Assembly: GCA_013398275.1 (NCBI GenBank)
Contig: VZSE01012296.1
Coordinates: 1,831,272 to 1,895,271 of the forward strand
DNA from: Promerops cafer
Taxonomy: Eukaryota > Chordata > Aves > Passeriformes > Nectariniidae
Length of the DNA: 64,000 bases
Direction: 5' to 3'
Shown here: positions 1 through 13,599 of the stretch, in pieces
Numbering within the stretch: the first letter of the stretch is position 1
How the letters are laid out: every line of letters starts with the position of its first letter
The notes under the pieces: generated by a model
What the model saw: the letters and a program-made list of their open reading frames with translations, nothing else
Told to the model about the DNA's origin: nothing
Database searches by the model: none
Made by a program: the position numbers and the translations under genes

Positions 1-620
1 GCTGAACATGAGTCAGCAGTGTCCTGGCAGCCATGGGGGCCAAGCATGTCCTGGGGGGCATCAGGCACAGCATCACCAGCTGGGCAAGGGAGGGGATTGT
101 CCTGCTCTGCTCTGGGCTGGGGCAGCCTCACCTGCTGTGCTGTGGGCAGTTCTGGGCACCACAATATATAAAACCCATTAAACTGTTAGAGAGTGTCCAA
201 AAGAGGGCAATGAAGATGGTGAAGGGTTTGGAGGGGAAGCCACAGCAGGAGTGGCTGAAATCACTTTGTCTGTTCAGCTGGGAGAAAAAGAGACCGAAGG
301 GAGACCTCGTCGCAGTCCACGACATCCTCAAGAGGGGAAGAGGAGGGGCAGGCACTGATCTCTTCACCACAGATGGGACTTGAGGAAGCAGCAGGAAGCT
401 GAGTCAGGGGAGGTTCAGGTTAGAGATTAGGAAAGTTTTTCCCCCAGAGGGTGGTTGGGCACTGGAACAGGCTCCCCGGGGCAGTGGTCACAGCCCCAGC
501 CTGACAAAGTTCAAGAAGTGTTTGGACAATGCTCTCAGGCACATGGTGTGATCTTAGCAGTGTCCTGTGCAGGGCCAGGAGCTGGACTTGATCCTGATGG
601 TCCCTTCTCAACACCTGTCC
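1..620 (+). mobile_element. CR1 LINE fragment, 3' end, sense orientation
   Basis: This is a 5'-truncated, decayed copy of the avian CR1 non-LTR retrotransposon, cut by the window edge. Conceptual translation gives broken reverse-transcriptase C-terminal remnants (QFWAPQYIKPIKLLESVQKR, then KMVKGLEGK and LFSWEKKRPKGDLVAVHDIL), which are the family hallmark. After it comes the typical CR1 3' tail: a GGTGGTTGGGCACTGGAACA box near 450, a TTCAAGAAGTGTTTGGACAA box near 510 and a TGGACTTGAT...GGTCCCTTC box near 583-606. Stops and frameshifts interrupt the frame, so it is inactive. The 3' boundary is approximate. Open frames inside it are LINE remnants, not host genes. Confidence 0.9.
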
Positions 621-3600
621 CCCAATACCAAATCTAGCTGAACCATTCTTCTACTGAGACAAGCTCAAGGAAAATACCTGCACCGGGTCCTCTCCAGCCT
701 CAATGGCACAGAATGGAAATCCAGGGGCCAGCAGCAGCCAGCAGCCACTGTACCACATTTCAGCCTTGTGAGCCCAGGATGCTCACAGGCCTGAACTCCA
801 GACACTTAAAGCCTGTCAGCAGCAAAATGCAAAAATGAAATCATGCTGATACAGAGTCAAAATAGACTGAACAAATAATGTAATGTGTTTAGAATAATTT
901 AGAGCATTACCTCTATTCTCAATTATAATAATCTCATTAGTTACTATTAAAGACTTAAAATACATTATTTTAGACATACTGCATACAAGTCATAAAATAC
1001 CTGTTTTTGACAGCCCTTGAGACTTATAAACATCATTAACTGGTTTGGAAAGAAAGAGGAAAGGACTTGGGCAAGTAGAAAAGAGTGTATCATCCCAGCA
1101 CCACAAACCAACCATGAAGTTCTACAATGCACCCACAGGAAAATGAGTTTTCAATGCCATCCCATGGAGCAATGAAGGCCATCAAGCTTTACAGAAAAGA
1201 AGGCACATATTGGAATGATCTAGGGAACAGGCAGGAGCTTTTCTCACACCAAGCTCTTAGGCAGCACAGTGACATGGACTTCCAGCTTAAGACTGCAGAA
1301 CTACTTGGCAAAAGCATAGCTGTTTTCTAGTGAAATCTGATATGTGACATGCCCCCAAAATTCAAGCCAAACACTAGGCAAGAAGTACAAGCACCAAAAT
1401 CTCTGTAATCAAAGTCTGATTCTACTGTAGAGGCTTCTTAACCTGTCAGCAGGCAATAGGTTTGGGGAGAACATGACTTTCCCTTTCAGTAATTTTAATA
1501 CAATTGATTATTTGGGCAATAATAATCCAAACACTGAATGAATAAAAGTATAACCTTAGTTGCAAAATCAAAGCCCAGAGATATTTTAAGTGCAAGAAGA
1601 ACGTGAAAGAGGGAATCCTATAACCATTACAGAGCAACTAAAATGTTGTCTATTTTCTCTTCATAAGAGATTCAAAGAGATTACTGATGTATAACCCTAA
1701 ACTCATTTGCACAGCAAGTTGTAATTTATAATAAATATGGTCAAAAAACACGAACTCTGAAACACTGCAGAAAGAAAAACATCCTGTGTAATACTGGTTA
1801 CAAAACCAAGCTGGATCATCAAATTGAAATGTTTGCCATATTGATTTGGAAATAAAGTGAGACTGAAACACCAAACTGTGAGACCTCATCTCACACCAGA
1901 TCCATTTGCCAGATCCTGGTGGTCTTCTTTCTAGGATTATTTAATGGCCATTCAACCACAAACCACACTCACTCTACAGACACCCTTTTCCCACAGAAAA
2001 ATTAAGCTCAAGGAGTCCAAAAGCTTATTCCACCTGACTCTAAGGTCAGGACTTCTGGTAAATATAATGGGAACTTTGTGTTATGATTAAGGGGAAAAAC
2101 ATCTTAGAGTCTTAAAAGAGCAGTTTTGCATTTTTACATTACTGCTAGATTGAAACACTTTACTCTAAAAATTTGTTTCTGGGGTTTTGCAGAATCATTC
2201 ATCATCACAAGAAATCAGACCCACAGAAAGTGGTTCCTTACTGAATCAAATAAAACCTGCACTGTACAAGATACACCTGTATTGTCACTTGTGGAGGAAG
2301 TAAAAATTCATAAAAAGTGATTCCCACTGCCATGTGAAGCAGGCTTGTTTAACAAGGATTACAGATTAACCAGCATTATGTCTGACCCTTAGAGGTGGAT
2401 CCACCATCATGACCAAAAATTAATTAAATGTTGGTTTCATATGGTACAGCCATTCACATATAGGCATTAGACTGAGCAGTGTTTCATTCTCTTTCAAACA
2501 CCACCTTAAATACCGCCTAAGAAATCACTATAACTTTATCTAATATTAAACCGACAAGCTCAAATATGACTATTTTCCCACTTCATCACACAGTCAGATG
2601 TCTTCATTTAAAAAAATTCCGCAGAGTCAAAGGCAAAGAAAACTGAGTAAGCAGTACATCAAACTCAATTATATTTCAAAGACAGAGCCTCTTTGGTTTG
2701 TTCTACATGTCTCTGATTGCCTGCAAAAAGCTCACAAAGAAGCTTTGAAATTACCATCCCAGTAAGATTCCCACACTCTCAATGTTTGTGTTACTGCAGC
2801 CTGGCTGACCACAGACTCAACAAAAGCCTAACATATTGACTTCCAAAAGCAACTATATCCCTGCTTCAGCTGGAGATACTTTATTCATTAAGACAGGATA
2901 AACTAAAAACAAGACACAGAGACTAATACTTTCAAATTATTAAGGGCTATTACATTTTATGCACACTAACACAGCCTAAAAAGTTTTAACTTGTAACTTT
3001 GGCATTTAGATTCCATCTTAATTAAATAATTTTGAAAATTAGCTCTCAAAACCCAAGACAGTGGGATGGTATTCCAGAATATGAGGTGTCACTTGTCTTT
3101 TCAAAAAACATGCTTGATTTTACTGAACTTAGGTATGTAATAGAATGGGATAGTGACTTTGCACACAATATTTGGTTTTAGAACCATCTTCTCACTATCT
3201 TTCCACATTACCTTTTCAGAACCACCATCTGAGAAGCAAAAGTTTTATTTTTATGCTGAAGAATGCAGAGAGAGATGGACCTCTTCTGCTCTGGCCAGCA
3301 GCTTTCTTTTTGTACACATGGAGAAAGCTGACAGGAAAACAATGACAACAATGGCTGTTCTGACACAAGTATCAAAAGCACTCAACAGAGAAACTTGGCT
3401 TTCCAGCAATATCAAACAGACCAAGGACCACACTGAAGCTTGCTGATTAATGGATAGGAGAAATTCAAATTGAGTCCACCTCAAACACCAAGCTGGCAGC
3501 TGATGTGAAGAAAATCAGCCTCAGTACTTCAGAGCTGTCAAAGAAGACTCTCTCAAGTTATTGCTATTGATTTGTAGGAACATGACGACCTGTGTCGTGT

Positions 3601-6600
3601 TTCAAGGAGTCTCTGGTTCGGGGTATATCAGATGCTGGTGACTTAACTGGGAAACATTCTCTACAGGACAATCTGTAGTAGTAATTACACCCTATCTTGT
3701 ACCACAGTAAACACATCATGACTAAATATAAAGACCACAGAACTGTGGCAATCCACTACAAAATTAGCAGAACAACAATGCTCAGAGGTTGGGAAGAGGA
3801 GATCGGTTTCTTTGTTTCAGGGTTGTGTTTTCTTTTTTGTTGTGGGTTTCTTGTCTTTTTAACAGGAAAAAGAATCAATGCAAGTATCAAGGAAGCTGAC
3901 AGAAAGGACAAGGGAAGAGAAAATAATATAGCAATAAAAAAAGAATAGCTCTACACACACACAAAAAAAAGGCACAGAAAAATGTGAAAGCCACATAAAT
4001 ACAAACTACATTATGCAAATAGTCTGCTATTCCTGTTTCATTCATCAACTTGGGAAACATAGATATTAGAAAGCATCTAGAATACTACTGATTTTCATTA
4101 GACAAAAAGTCAGCTAAAAGATTCAAAGCTTGCTAAATGGGATTCAATTTTCCTACAGCTTCCACAGCTTTTCCATATACTGATATCTACAAGATCCCAG
4201 CTCAAATCAGCCTCAGCTACCTGAGGTAGCTCACACGTACAAGCTAGATCAGGAATCCAGAGCTGGCCTCCCCTGCTCTCCTCACACAGATCCCAGCAGA
4301 AGGTGAGCCTCAGACTCATGGACCTGCATGTGCCAGTGTGTGTGCACTGTGCATGCACACAGCTGGGGTGACGATGTGCACTGTGTGCTCACACAGCTCA
4401 GGGGACTGGATGGCTACAGGTCACACACCAAGGAGGTGCAGCCACGTCATTCAGACCACACCAGCACCAGAAATGGAAAGTCTCTGCAGCCAGTACATCC
4501 TGTCTTCTCTCTACCCTCCTCCTTAGCTGCTTCTTGGATCAAGCAGCTCAAAGAAGATATGAAATATCTAATCATAATACTAAAAAAATGCTTTTATTTC
4601 TTTTATGTAAACTTTAACAAAGGAAAGAAACTTTTGCCGACTTTATGCCAAGTTATATACAACTACTGCTACATTCCTTTACAATCAAAACAAAAAAATG
4701 CAGATCTAATCTACAGAAAGCAGAGCAGAGATCCTAACAAACAGCATTTGTCAACATCATCCTAAAAAATGAGTAACTGGTCCAGCACATGTCTCTGAGA
4801 TATTTCCCCTTTAGAACTCACCTTTATTTATACAGCACACTGTATAGTTTCCCAGGGAAATTATCTTGGTGCAGGAATGAAACATAGCAACTGTAAAGCA
4901 ATCTGTAAATCAGTTTTTAAAAAACTCATCCAGCTCCCATAAAGAATCAAAATGAGTCTACAGAAAACTCCAATAAATGAGCCTCAAACCAGTCCATGGC
5001 TGCACATCCATAATATGGCATTTGTATTTAGTTTTTGTTAAGTGCATTTTGCAAAGCTGACAAGTGCTAAATTGGCCTGAATACAAGACAGTCCTGAATA
5101 TCAAGTGACTCATTCTGCAAGAGCAAATAGAGGGAAAGAAAGAGGAGTGAATTGCACCAGAGCAACTAAACCTGGCATATGTCAGTCTTGCTGAAAAACC
5201 CCAGCAGAGTGCCAGTGGAACATTAGGAAATTTTAAATGTCTCAGTGCAAAATCACTTTAAAGGACCTAGCACAATCCACAGCAACCCAAACTGCAGTGC
5301 CTTGAGTCCCAGCTGGGGAGCTAAAGTCAGAGCACCTGCATGGATTCAGAGTCTTGTTACCCTGAGCCAGTCTAGCAACACCAGCACTTCTCAGCTGCAG
5401 GACTGGATGCAAGATTAGTCCAGAAAATGAAATCAGAATATCAAAGACCAAACAAAACACACTTTTTCTGATTCTGGAGTCAAAGTGATCAGGAGAAGAG
5501 ACCTGGGACACACAGAAACTGGGAATTATAACAGAAATTTGTTTTGATCTCGAGGGTGGCAAGGACATCATCAATTAATCACAGCTAAATCGTCCTTCAC
5601 TAAATAGTCCTTAAACAAGAAGAAAAACTGAATAGGAAGGAATGATGAGGGCTGTCCAAAACAGAAGACAATAATACCCAGCATTCAGTGAGTATTAATG
5701 TGGATTGGGAATATTTTTCATTTTAACAATTGTCTCAATAAATAATTCTTGCAAAAAACTTCAATTACTCTCTTAAAATGACATTGATTTTGTTCCCTGG
5801 GATAGAAAGAAATCATCATCTTCTCAGTCACTTTTGTGTTTCAGCATATGAAGGACCTTTCATCTATAAAAGAACTTTCATCTACATCTTCTCATCCCAC
5901 TTCCTTCAGAATTTTCTTCCTACTCATTGTGAAACTGTTCACAGACATTACAGACCCTTCGTAACAACACAGAGCATCAATCCTGGCTTTAGACCAGTAC
6001 CACACACCATAGTACCATGTCCTTTTTTTCACAGGGTTACAAACAGTCAGACACTCAATTGCTAAAGACATCACCTATGGAAAGTCTAATGACATGAAGA
6101 GGAAAAAGAAAAGTAACAGGCTCAGAAATACAAAGGAAAAAGCTGGAAAGCTTGGGTCTTTTTGCAAAGAGTAGGTTTCCTAATTCTGGAAAGCACAAAT
6201 TTTTGTCACTTAAGTATGTCACCTCACCTTTACATGCTTCAGACTCTGCAAATTAAGACAGCTCTTTGCTAATTCACTGCAATGTTGCAAAATTTAATGA
6301 ACTTAGAGCATCTTATACAGCATGTCAGATTCTGCTTGTAATATGTTGTAATAAACAAGTTTACTGTACTTTTTCAAAATAACTTCAGAAAAGACACCTT
6401 TAGAGATCCATACTTTGTCCCTGTTGTGGTTCCCTCAGAAGGTTCTTAATCTCTCCCCTGATATCCCCCCCATGGAAACTGCCACAGAAATTTGGTGGTG
6501 TTAGAGGGACCCTCACTCCTGCTCTGTTTTCAATAGCTTCTTACACTGCTGATAACTGCATTGAAGGACACAGGACTTCTTTATCCACAACAAGTGAAAG

Positions 6601-7865
6601 ACACAGAGAAGCAACCTTCATTTTTTCAGTCTATTTTACAGAAAGACCTCAAATCCATCTTGTTCCAGAATTCCAATACAGCTTCACAAGAAACATTATC
6701 GAGAAATGTTATTGATCATTTTGTGGAACAGTTGTATTGGAACACAAAAAAACTGCAGGAGAGGCAGCAAAGTTGTTACTGCTGTTGATAACAAGAATGA
6801 AAAAAGACAAAATCTGTCCTGTTCCTTCCCTCTAGACTTCCTATCCTACTTCCCATCTTGAGACATGGAAATCAGTAGCAGCATGATGTGGATTATCAAG
6901 ACAGGAGGTAGAGAGCATTGTCAGTTCTCAGTGGGGTCTGGTTTTGTTTTGGTATTTTTTTGTTTGTTTGATTTTAAATTCACATACACACACACAAAGA
7001 GTAGATGACTGAAAAGTAGATAACAGCTAAACAAGGAGCTCTGCAGCAGGCAGGCACTGGGGAAATGGGATATGAAAAAGAAAGGGCCAGAGAAGTGAAG
7101 TCAGAAAACTGCCAGAAGTCAGTAGCAAAGTCAGAAAAATGTAATGAAAATCAAATTTTAAAACATAATTAAAACTAAAAGCAATACTGTAACCATTAAT
7201 ATCAGTGCAAACAAGTGTGCAATTTTTTTTCTAGCAAGCAGCCAAAAAAGAAATAAAGCAACTTGAGATATAAAAATATGATAGCAAAATTAAAAATATC
7301 CTGTGGTATAGCTGATAATTTATCCCCTTTGCAGTTTAATATTCAACATGAAAGCTAAGCTATGTCTTTTGCAGATATATTCTGTAAACTTCTGATTTTG
7401 TCTGAAGGATCAGTGAAACTATGGAGAAGCAACAGAGATGCTGCATGACAAATGCACAATTCACAGAGGAGTAACTGATGCCAAGTGATGCAGACTGCAA
7501 AACTTTCTCATTCCTGGTCCAGCAGTTCTGCAGACCATGCTCAGTTAAACACTGCACTGCTGCCTGCCCAATTAACATCTTATTTTATTGTCTCAGCAGA
7601 GAAAAAAAATCACTGCATTGCTGCTCTTAAAACACAGAAATAATCCCTTGCTGTATCTCAAAAAATGATAAAAGTGAACACTGTTTGTTACTCAGGTTAT
7701 TACTAAATATAATAAAGGGCATTCTGAACCTTTATTTTACACATCAAAATGCTGAACCACTGAATATCCAAAGATAATAAGCCATTTTTAAATTTTTAGG
7801 ATGCTTTTGGACCCTCCACTAACTACAGACACCACAGGTTTAGAAATTGGTTATCAAAATTAAAT
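621..7865. other. Intronic stretch (ENTREP2 intron 1), no gene seen
   Basis: This is AT-rich unique sequence with only short chance reading frames (under 150 codons), none of which resembles a protein I know or shows flanking splice signals that build a gene. It contains scattered A- and T-runs, a short CA tract near 6,985-6,996 and the two-copy 34-bp repeat at 4,341-4,410. Assignment to ENTREP2 intron 1 is inferred: exon 1 lies at 27.0 kb on the minus strand, exon 2 was not found to its left, and this intron is known to be very long in other vertebrates. Confidence 0.5.
4341..4410. repeat. Imperfect 34-bp tandem duplication
   Basis: Two adjacent imperfect copies begin TGTGCACTGTG at 4,341 and 4,375 and both contain the CACACAGCT core. 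A preceding TG run suggests slippage origin. There is no evident function. Confidence 0.6.
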
Positions 7866-8120
7866 CCCCAAACTGGCAGAGAGCAGGCTTAGGTTAGGTG
7901 TTAGGTAGAAATTGTTCCCCATGGCAGTGGTGAGGCTCTGGCACAGGTTCCCAGAGCAGCTGTGGCTGCCCCTGGATCTCTGGCAGTGTCCAAGGCCAGG
8001 CTGGAGGGGGCTTGGAGCACCCTGGGACAGTGGAAGGTCCCTGCCCATGGCAGGGAGCGAGGCATGGAATGAGGTGAGCTTTAAGGTCCCTTCCAACCAA
8101 GGCCATTCTACAATTCCACT
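7866..8120 (+). mobile_element. CR1 LINE 3'-end fragment, sense orientation
   Basis: This is the terminal non-coding part of a CR1 element. Diagnostic blocks appear in order: TTAGGTAGAAATTGTTCCCC near 7,900, GGCACAGGTTCCCAGAGCAG near 7,940, TCCAAGGCCAGGCTGGAGGG near 7,990 and AAGGTCCCTTCCAACCAAGG near 8,083, followed by the short ATTCTACAATTC end. The length of about 255 bp and the severe 5' truncation are usual for CR1. Overlapping reading frames on both strands are by-products of the repeat. Confidence 0.92.
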
Positions 8121-9998
8121 ATATACACTGTGCTCCAGGATCCATGATTCTTGCTGTCCCACTGATAGCAAACTCCTATAAAAAGTCATTAGTTTCTTTA
8201 AATATCTTCCTGAAATATAAGAGAGTTAAAAGCTAGGATCTGGTACTCGATTCCCACATCACAGTTACTCTTGTATTCACTCAAGTTCCTATCGCCCTTC
8301 CTGAGAGAAACGTTATGATTACTCAAAAAAAACATTAATAAAGTCATATGCACAATTTTAAAATTGGCAATAAACTACCTATTTAGCAATTGTAACCCAG
8401 GGACACAAAAATGTAATGGTGCTGGTTTCGAAATACTCAAAGAAAAGCAGTTTGTCACATTCTTAAATACTCTCTAGTGCATCAACCAGTTCTGTAAGCA
8501 GTAGTAACAGAACAGAAATGTGGTCTCAAAAGCTCCTTCAAATTGATTTACATCGTGGGTAAGCCAAAGAAATCCAGTCTTTTTCTACCTCAAGATCTCC
8601 AAGAGAGGTGATCAGCAAGAGAGGTTTTCTGAAATCAGACACTTGCACAATTTTATTTTCCTCAAATATACAACCTCTCAATTATATTTTTCCCCTAATT
8701 TATCACCTTTTCTTACTTGGCAGTCTGCAGGATGTGCTTTTAACAGTAAAGAAATACTGAGCTCTAGGTAAGCCTTCATACTGAGCATTTTAGTGAGCCA
8801 GTCTGTGCAGGACATCACAGTGCTTTCCTAGAGTTCACTGTCAATTTTTGGAAATTAAAGGCATGTTTTTTATTGTGCATTAAGCAATTCTACAGGGAGG
8901 CAGTAAACGATCTTTCTGTATGCTGCTATGGCTTGTCATTTTTAAGCTATAAAATCCATCTCCACCTTACACATGAAAAGAAATCACTAACATATCAAAC
9001 CTTGATGTTAGTTGGAATACAGTCCCAGCCTAGGATTTTCAAAGCAGATGAAGTAAATAAATTCAACACTGAAAGGAAATCACAGTAATTAATACTTCTA
9101 AACTACTCTGAAAATTTGAATCTTCATTTTTCCTTCTCCTGAAAATGACAAACTATATACATTTATGATTTTACAATACCACTTACCTGTCAGTAAAAGG
9201 CTATAATTTGTTCTCTGTTGCACACCAAATACCTTTAAAATCAAAGCAGAAGACTTTTAACTAGAAAACTATTAAATATTCAAAGTAATTTTCTGCTATA
9301 GCTCCAGTCAAACATGACTTGAGTTGCATAGTGCTGGCTTCCAATTTATAAATCCTTTTAGCAGTGTTATATAAACACAACAGAAAGTAATTTTCTCCAA
9401 GTATTTGTACAGGAATTCCTCTGAGGAACAATAAGAGAGAGAACAGAACCAGAAAACACATGCAAGTGTTAATAACTGGCAGATTTACAAACATGAAACA
9501 TCCTACATACTTATTAAAAAATCATTTCAATGACAGCTATTACACCTACTACCAAAAAAGCTCTAATGAACCAGAGACTGTCAGATTATTCCAGCGTGGC
9601 AAGAGGATCATGTAGGGACTAAACCAGAATGACAAAACTGGCTGAAGCCAAAGAGAGACGTGTAAAGCTTCTTCAAGCAACACCAAGTCACAAGACTTCT
9701 CCATTAGCCATCAGGAAATCTCTCATGAAAAATTCTGCAGTCCTCTCCATAGAAAATACCTTCTGGGTTTTTTCAAAAAACGGTAGTTATGACCAGTTAT
9801 TCAATACTTTTTTTTGTTCCAGGGTATGAATGCAAATCAGAATTAATAAAGAAACCTGAGATGAATATGAGTCCTTCAACTAGGCACGGCCTATTGAAAC
9901 ACACAGCACCACAAAGCGGTTCCAAACCCACCCAAATCTCCGGCTACCACCCAAGAGCTTCTACCCCTCAGAAGGCTCGTGAGTGGGACTAGCAGGGC
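8121..9998. other. Intronic stretch, no gene seen
   Basis: This is AT-rich unique DNA between a CR1 fragment and the 23-bp minisatellite. It has no coding signature, RNA gene or clear repeat. It is presumed ENTREP2 intron 1. Confidence 0.5.
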
Positions 9999-10101
9999 GT
10001 GTGTGCAGCTCACCAAACGAGGTGTGTGCAGCTCACCAAACGAGGTGTGTGCAGCTCACCAAACGAGGTGTGTGCAGCTCACCAAACGAGGTGTGTGCAG
10101 C
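9999..10101. repeat. 23-bp minisatellite, four perfect copies plus a partial
   Basis: The units start at 9,999, 10,022, 10,045 and 10,068. Each begins GTGTGTGCAGCTCACCAA and ends ACGAG, and a partial fifth copy starts at 10,091. The four full units are identical. Because 23 is not a multiple of 3, an open frame through the array cycles through three different peptides, which argues against coding function. The lack of divergence suggests recent expansion and a likely length polymorphism. Confidence 0.95.
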
Positions 10102-10375
10102 AGCGGTGTCGACACCCGCGGCAGCGCAGGCCGGCAGGAGCGGAGCTGCCGAGGGAGCTGGGCCTGCTGGGAAGCTGACCTCCCACCATCCACGGCCCCG
10201 GAGAGCGGCTGCCCTGGCAAGGCTTGTTTTGCTTGGTGGCTGTGGGGGTTGGTTTGTTTGTGGTTTTTGTTTGCTTGTTTCATTTTGTCTCGGGCTTTTT
10301 TGTGGTAGGGCGTGGGGGTTTTGTTGGGGTTTTTTTGTTAGTCGGGGTGTATTTTGGTAGTTTTGTTGAGCCTTT
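10102..10375. other. CpG-rich block followed by G/T-rich tract inside the intron
   Basis: Positions 10,102-10,220 are GC-rich with many CpG dinucleotides (for example GGTGTCGACACCCGCGG near 10,105), against a CpG-poor background. From about 10,220 to 10,375 the plus strand becomes almost devoid of C and A and carries runs of G and T such as GTGGGGGTTTTGTTGGGG. The block abuts the minisatellite. It could be a small unmethylated island (an alternative promoter or enhancer), or simply part of an old GC-rich insertion. No TATA box or coding exon was recognised. Confidence 0.5.
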
Positions 10376-13300
10376 AGAAACAAGATCTAGCTCTAGTCTG
10401 AGCCCATGGATTTAAACGCCCATCCAGAGCCAGACAGCATTAGAGATGCTGTGGAAGCACACTTTCCAGTTAACTGTTTTCCAGTCTGCAAGCTCAGAGA
10501 GCTCCAGAAGATGAATCAAAGCCCAGTGTGCATAATTCATTCTGAAAGTGCACATCTGAACCCATATAGTTCTATGGAGACACACTGAGATAACCATCCA
10601 CACATGACCTGAAGCTGGGAGACATGCTGGTACCACAACCAACCTAAGAACCTTGAAAAATGAAAAGTATTTCAAACAGGAAATTAAGAGATGATTGCAA
10701 ATGAGGATGCTCTAACACTGTTGAAAAGTAACAAACTCAAGAGAAGTAAGGTATCAATACTTCAGTACATAAAGGGCCCGAACTGTCAGAAAATGGGAAA
10801 ACTGCAGAAAAGGACTCGAGGATTAGTTTAACCAGGAAACAAAATAAAAATAAGAAAGTGACAGAGGAACACATGGACACAGCATCTGGGAACAAATTAG
10901 CAGGACTGTCATACATACAGATTGCACAGTATCCATTCTGCTGCAATAAGCACTGGTGAAGATTCTCAGCAAGAATGCTCTGCCCAGCTTGCCCACATTT
11001 CATTAAATATACCCAACTACTGTAGAGAATCTAGGTCAGAAATAAAGATGCAAAGAGATTTAGAAAACTACTTATAAGTGAAGTTAGAAAGTTCTGTATG
11101 GTTTACCCAGGCTAAAGAACAGTGGCATTTTTCTGGTAGGTTAAAAAACCTCAACAAATGAATGGCAACAAAATAATTTGCCCTTGTGTCCACCACATAC
11201 ACATAAAAAAAATATCAGAAGCTTAACTTCCATTAAAAGTTTACATTTCATATTAGGATATATAGAGTTAATGTATGAGATTCATACTAGCACAGTAGTT
11301 ACGTGCTGGAAGATGTAATTAAGGTTACACAGTTTCCTTTATTGCCTTACTTTAGGAACATCTAAACAAACACTCAGCTGTTGTTTATAGATGGATCTCA
11401 CAGTGAAAATAGAGTAGACGAGCTGCTGAGGCCCATGCCAGGTGCACAGTTCTATAATTTTTTTTATTTCTGTAAAAAAATACATTCTTGAGGTATTATC
11501 TTTTTATTTTAGTGTGTGCATACATATAAGCATAGAATCAGGATATGTTTGTAATACTAATTTATTTTCTAATTTACTTATGTGAAAAATGTGCATATAT
11601 TTATTGGACATTACTATTTATTAAGAGAACACCATAATTCTCAGAAAATGCAGTTTACCACTCCTTTGGTACATTTAGGCAGCTTTGCTTGTGCACCTAC
11701 AGTGAACTGGAAGCAAGGAAGGTTTCTGTGTACTCTCCATCACCGAGTATCTCACTCGGGGATTTCGTTATTTCCATGCCCTTCCTAAATCTTTTATCAA
11801 TGCCTACAGTTAAAACTTCTGAGACTCCCAAATTCTTTATCAAACAATTTAATGGTGAAATCCAGCCTAGGTCTACAAGTTAAAACACAATTGTCAGTTA
11901 ATCTCTAAATATAGAAAGACTATTAAAGGACCAGCTGGCATTTTAAAATGATGAAAGCCAACACTGTTCTTTGGCACTAGCTGATGTTGCTAAGCTACTG
12001 CTGCTGCCCAGTTAGTTACACACGATCAGGTATTAAATTCATGCAGGCCACTAGGCTTCAGGAAAATAAAAGAAAAAAAAAGGAGAAAAAAACCACACTC
12101 AAAATGTAGTCTTATACCAGTAAAACTCCTAAGGCAAGTCTTACCTTCTGAGTGTGTGGAGTGCAATATAGCTTATGTCCATGATGAAATGATATACAGA
12201 GAAAAGCAATCAGCCTTTGGTGCTATTTTAGAGTCCATGTCATCTTTACTTGCCCTGTTAATTTACTTCAACCTCCTTTTGCTATAACACAGCTAAGTTT
12301 TTAATGTTTTGCTATAATGTAGATAAGTTTTTGTTATATACCTACATTTTGATGAGTGAATTTTTATTTTTGTCAAATAAATGGCTGGATAAGAATCAGA
12401 AGGATTTTCTGCTTCTGTGGGTCAACAGAGGTAAATGGAAAAAACTGTCAGAAAGGATGATCATTTTTCTGGCAGTTAATTAGAGCCTATGAAGATAATG
12501 CTATTTAGTATGTGATCACTGCTCAAAAAATTTCTTTTGAGTTTCTGGCAGTTTCTATGAGATTATAGTAGCAGCCTTTTCCTAATTGTTTGATCACTGA
12601 TCACGCTTGTGATTTGCAGCTTTCAAATCCAAACCTGTAGTCACTCTTAAGCAGCCTAGCCAGCCCAGGTAGCACCATTATGCTACTTAACAAACTTGGA
12701 GAAGACTCCAAATATCTTCCTAATCACAAACATCTCCACAGTGCTTTTTTTCAAGATTGATTCCATTTTTATTTAGGACATTACTTTCACACCCTTAGCA
12801 AAGCTGTGTTGTTTGGAAGTCAGCCTTTTACCTGTATTGGTGCAGGAGGAGATAATTCTATTGGTAGAAAACAGTTTTGACCACTAAATAATCCTGTCCT
12901 TTCCATCACACACTGTAAGCACTAACGTAATGACTGTGATGTTTCTTCCCTTCCTCATACAATTCAACTACGAGGAACACTATTAAGATCAATTACAAAT
13001 TTAATGCTTACTGGTTTAGGGTTTTTTTGGTGGGTTTACTTTTGGTTGTTTCCCTATGGTGAATGCATGTGGTTAAAAAAACCACACAGAATCATATTTA
13101 GCCATTTTTACAATCAGTCAGGAATCAATTGGATTCTGTAAACTTTCCTCCAATCAACACTTTCTACGAGGGAGCTAACTGAGAGAGAGAGCAGTGGAAG
13201 AGATCACAGGTCTACAGAACACGACAAAGCCAGGAGGTTTTAATTTACTGATGGAAGGGACACTCAGGAGCTGCATTCAAGCACAAAGGTTGTTGTGAGC

Positions 13301-13599
13301 TGGGAGCCAAGGCAACCTGACAAAAGCACCAGGGCACAGCTCCCAGCTGCTCAATACAGGAATTGGAGATCCTCACTTCCACAGACAGAAAGGTTACTGT
13401 CAAAACTGTGATATTATTACCTCATCAAGCAAAATAATTCTCTGGCTCTCACTTTTTTTTTCCTTCTGAATAATTGACCTCAATTTTGTAGGAAAACAAA
13501 CAAACCCCTACAGGCAGTACGTCCTAAAAAGATCAGCTGTCAGCTTACCCTGTTCTAGTTTGTTTCAACACCATATTATTAAATCTCCACAATATATAT

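Noticed and set aside
33..383. 116-codon plus-strand frame resembling reverse transcriptase
   Set aside because: It is the decayed C-terminal part of a CR1 LINE with disrupted frame, annotated as a mobile element and not as a host gene.
9999..10101. Possible CRISPR-like array
   Set aside because: The units abut directly with no spacers, and the genome is a vertebrate. It is a minisatellite.
9979..10360. Overlapping open frames with repeated CVQLTKRG / VCSSPNE / VCAAHQTR peptides
   Set aside because: The peptides come from a 23-bp tandem repeat that changes frame at each unit, and the frames run on into low-complexity G/T sequence. This is a minisatellite, not a protein.
13069..13085. Short hairpin GTGGTTAAAAAAACCAC
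   Set aside because: A six-base stem around an A-loop is expected by chance in AT-rich DNA of this length, and nothing around it suggests an RNA gene.
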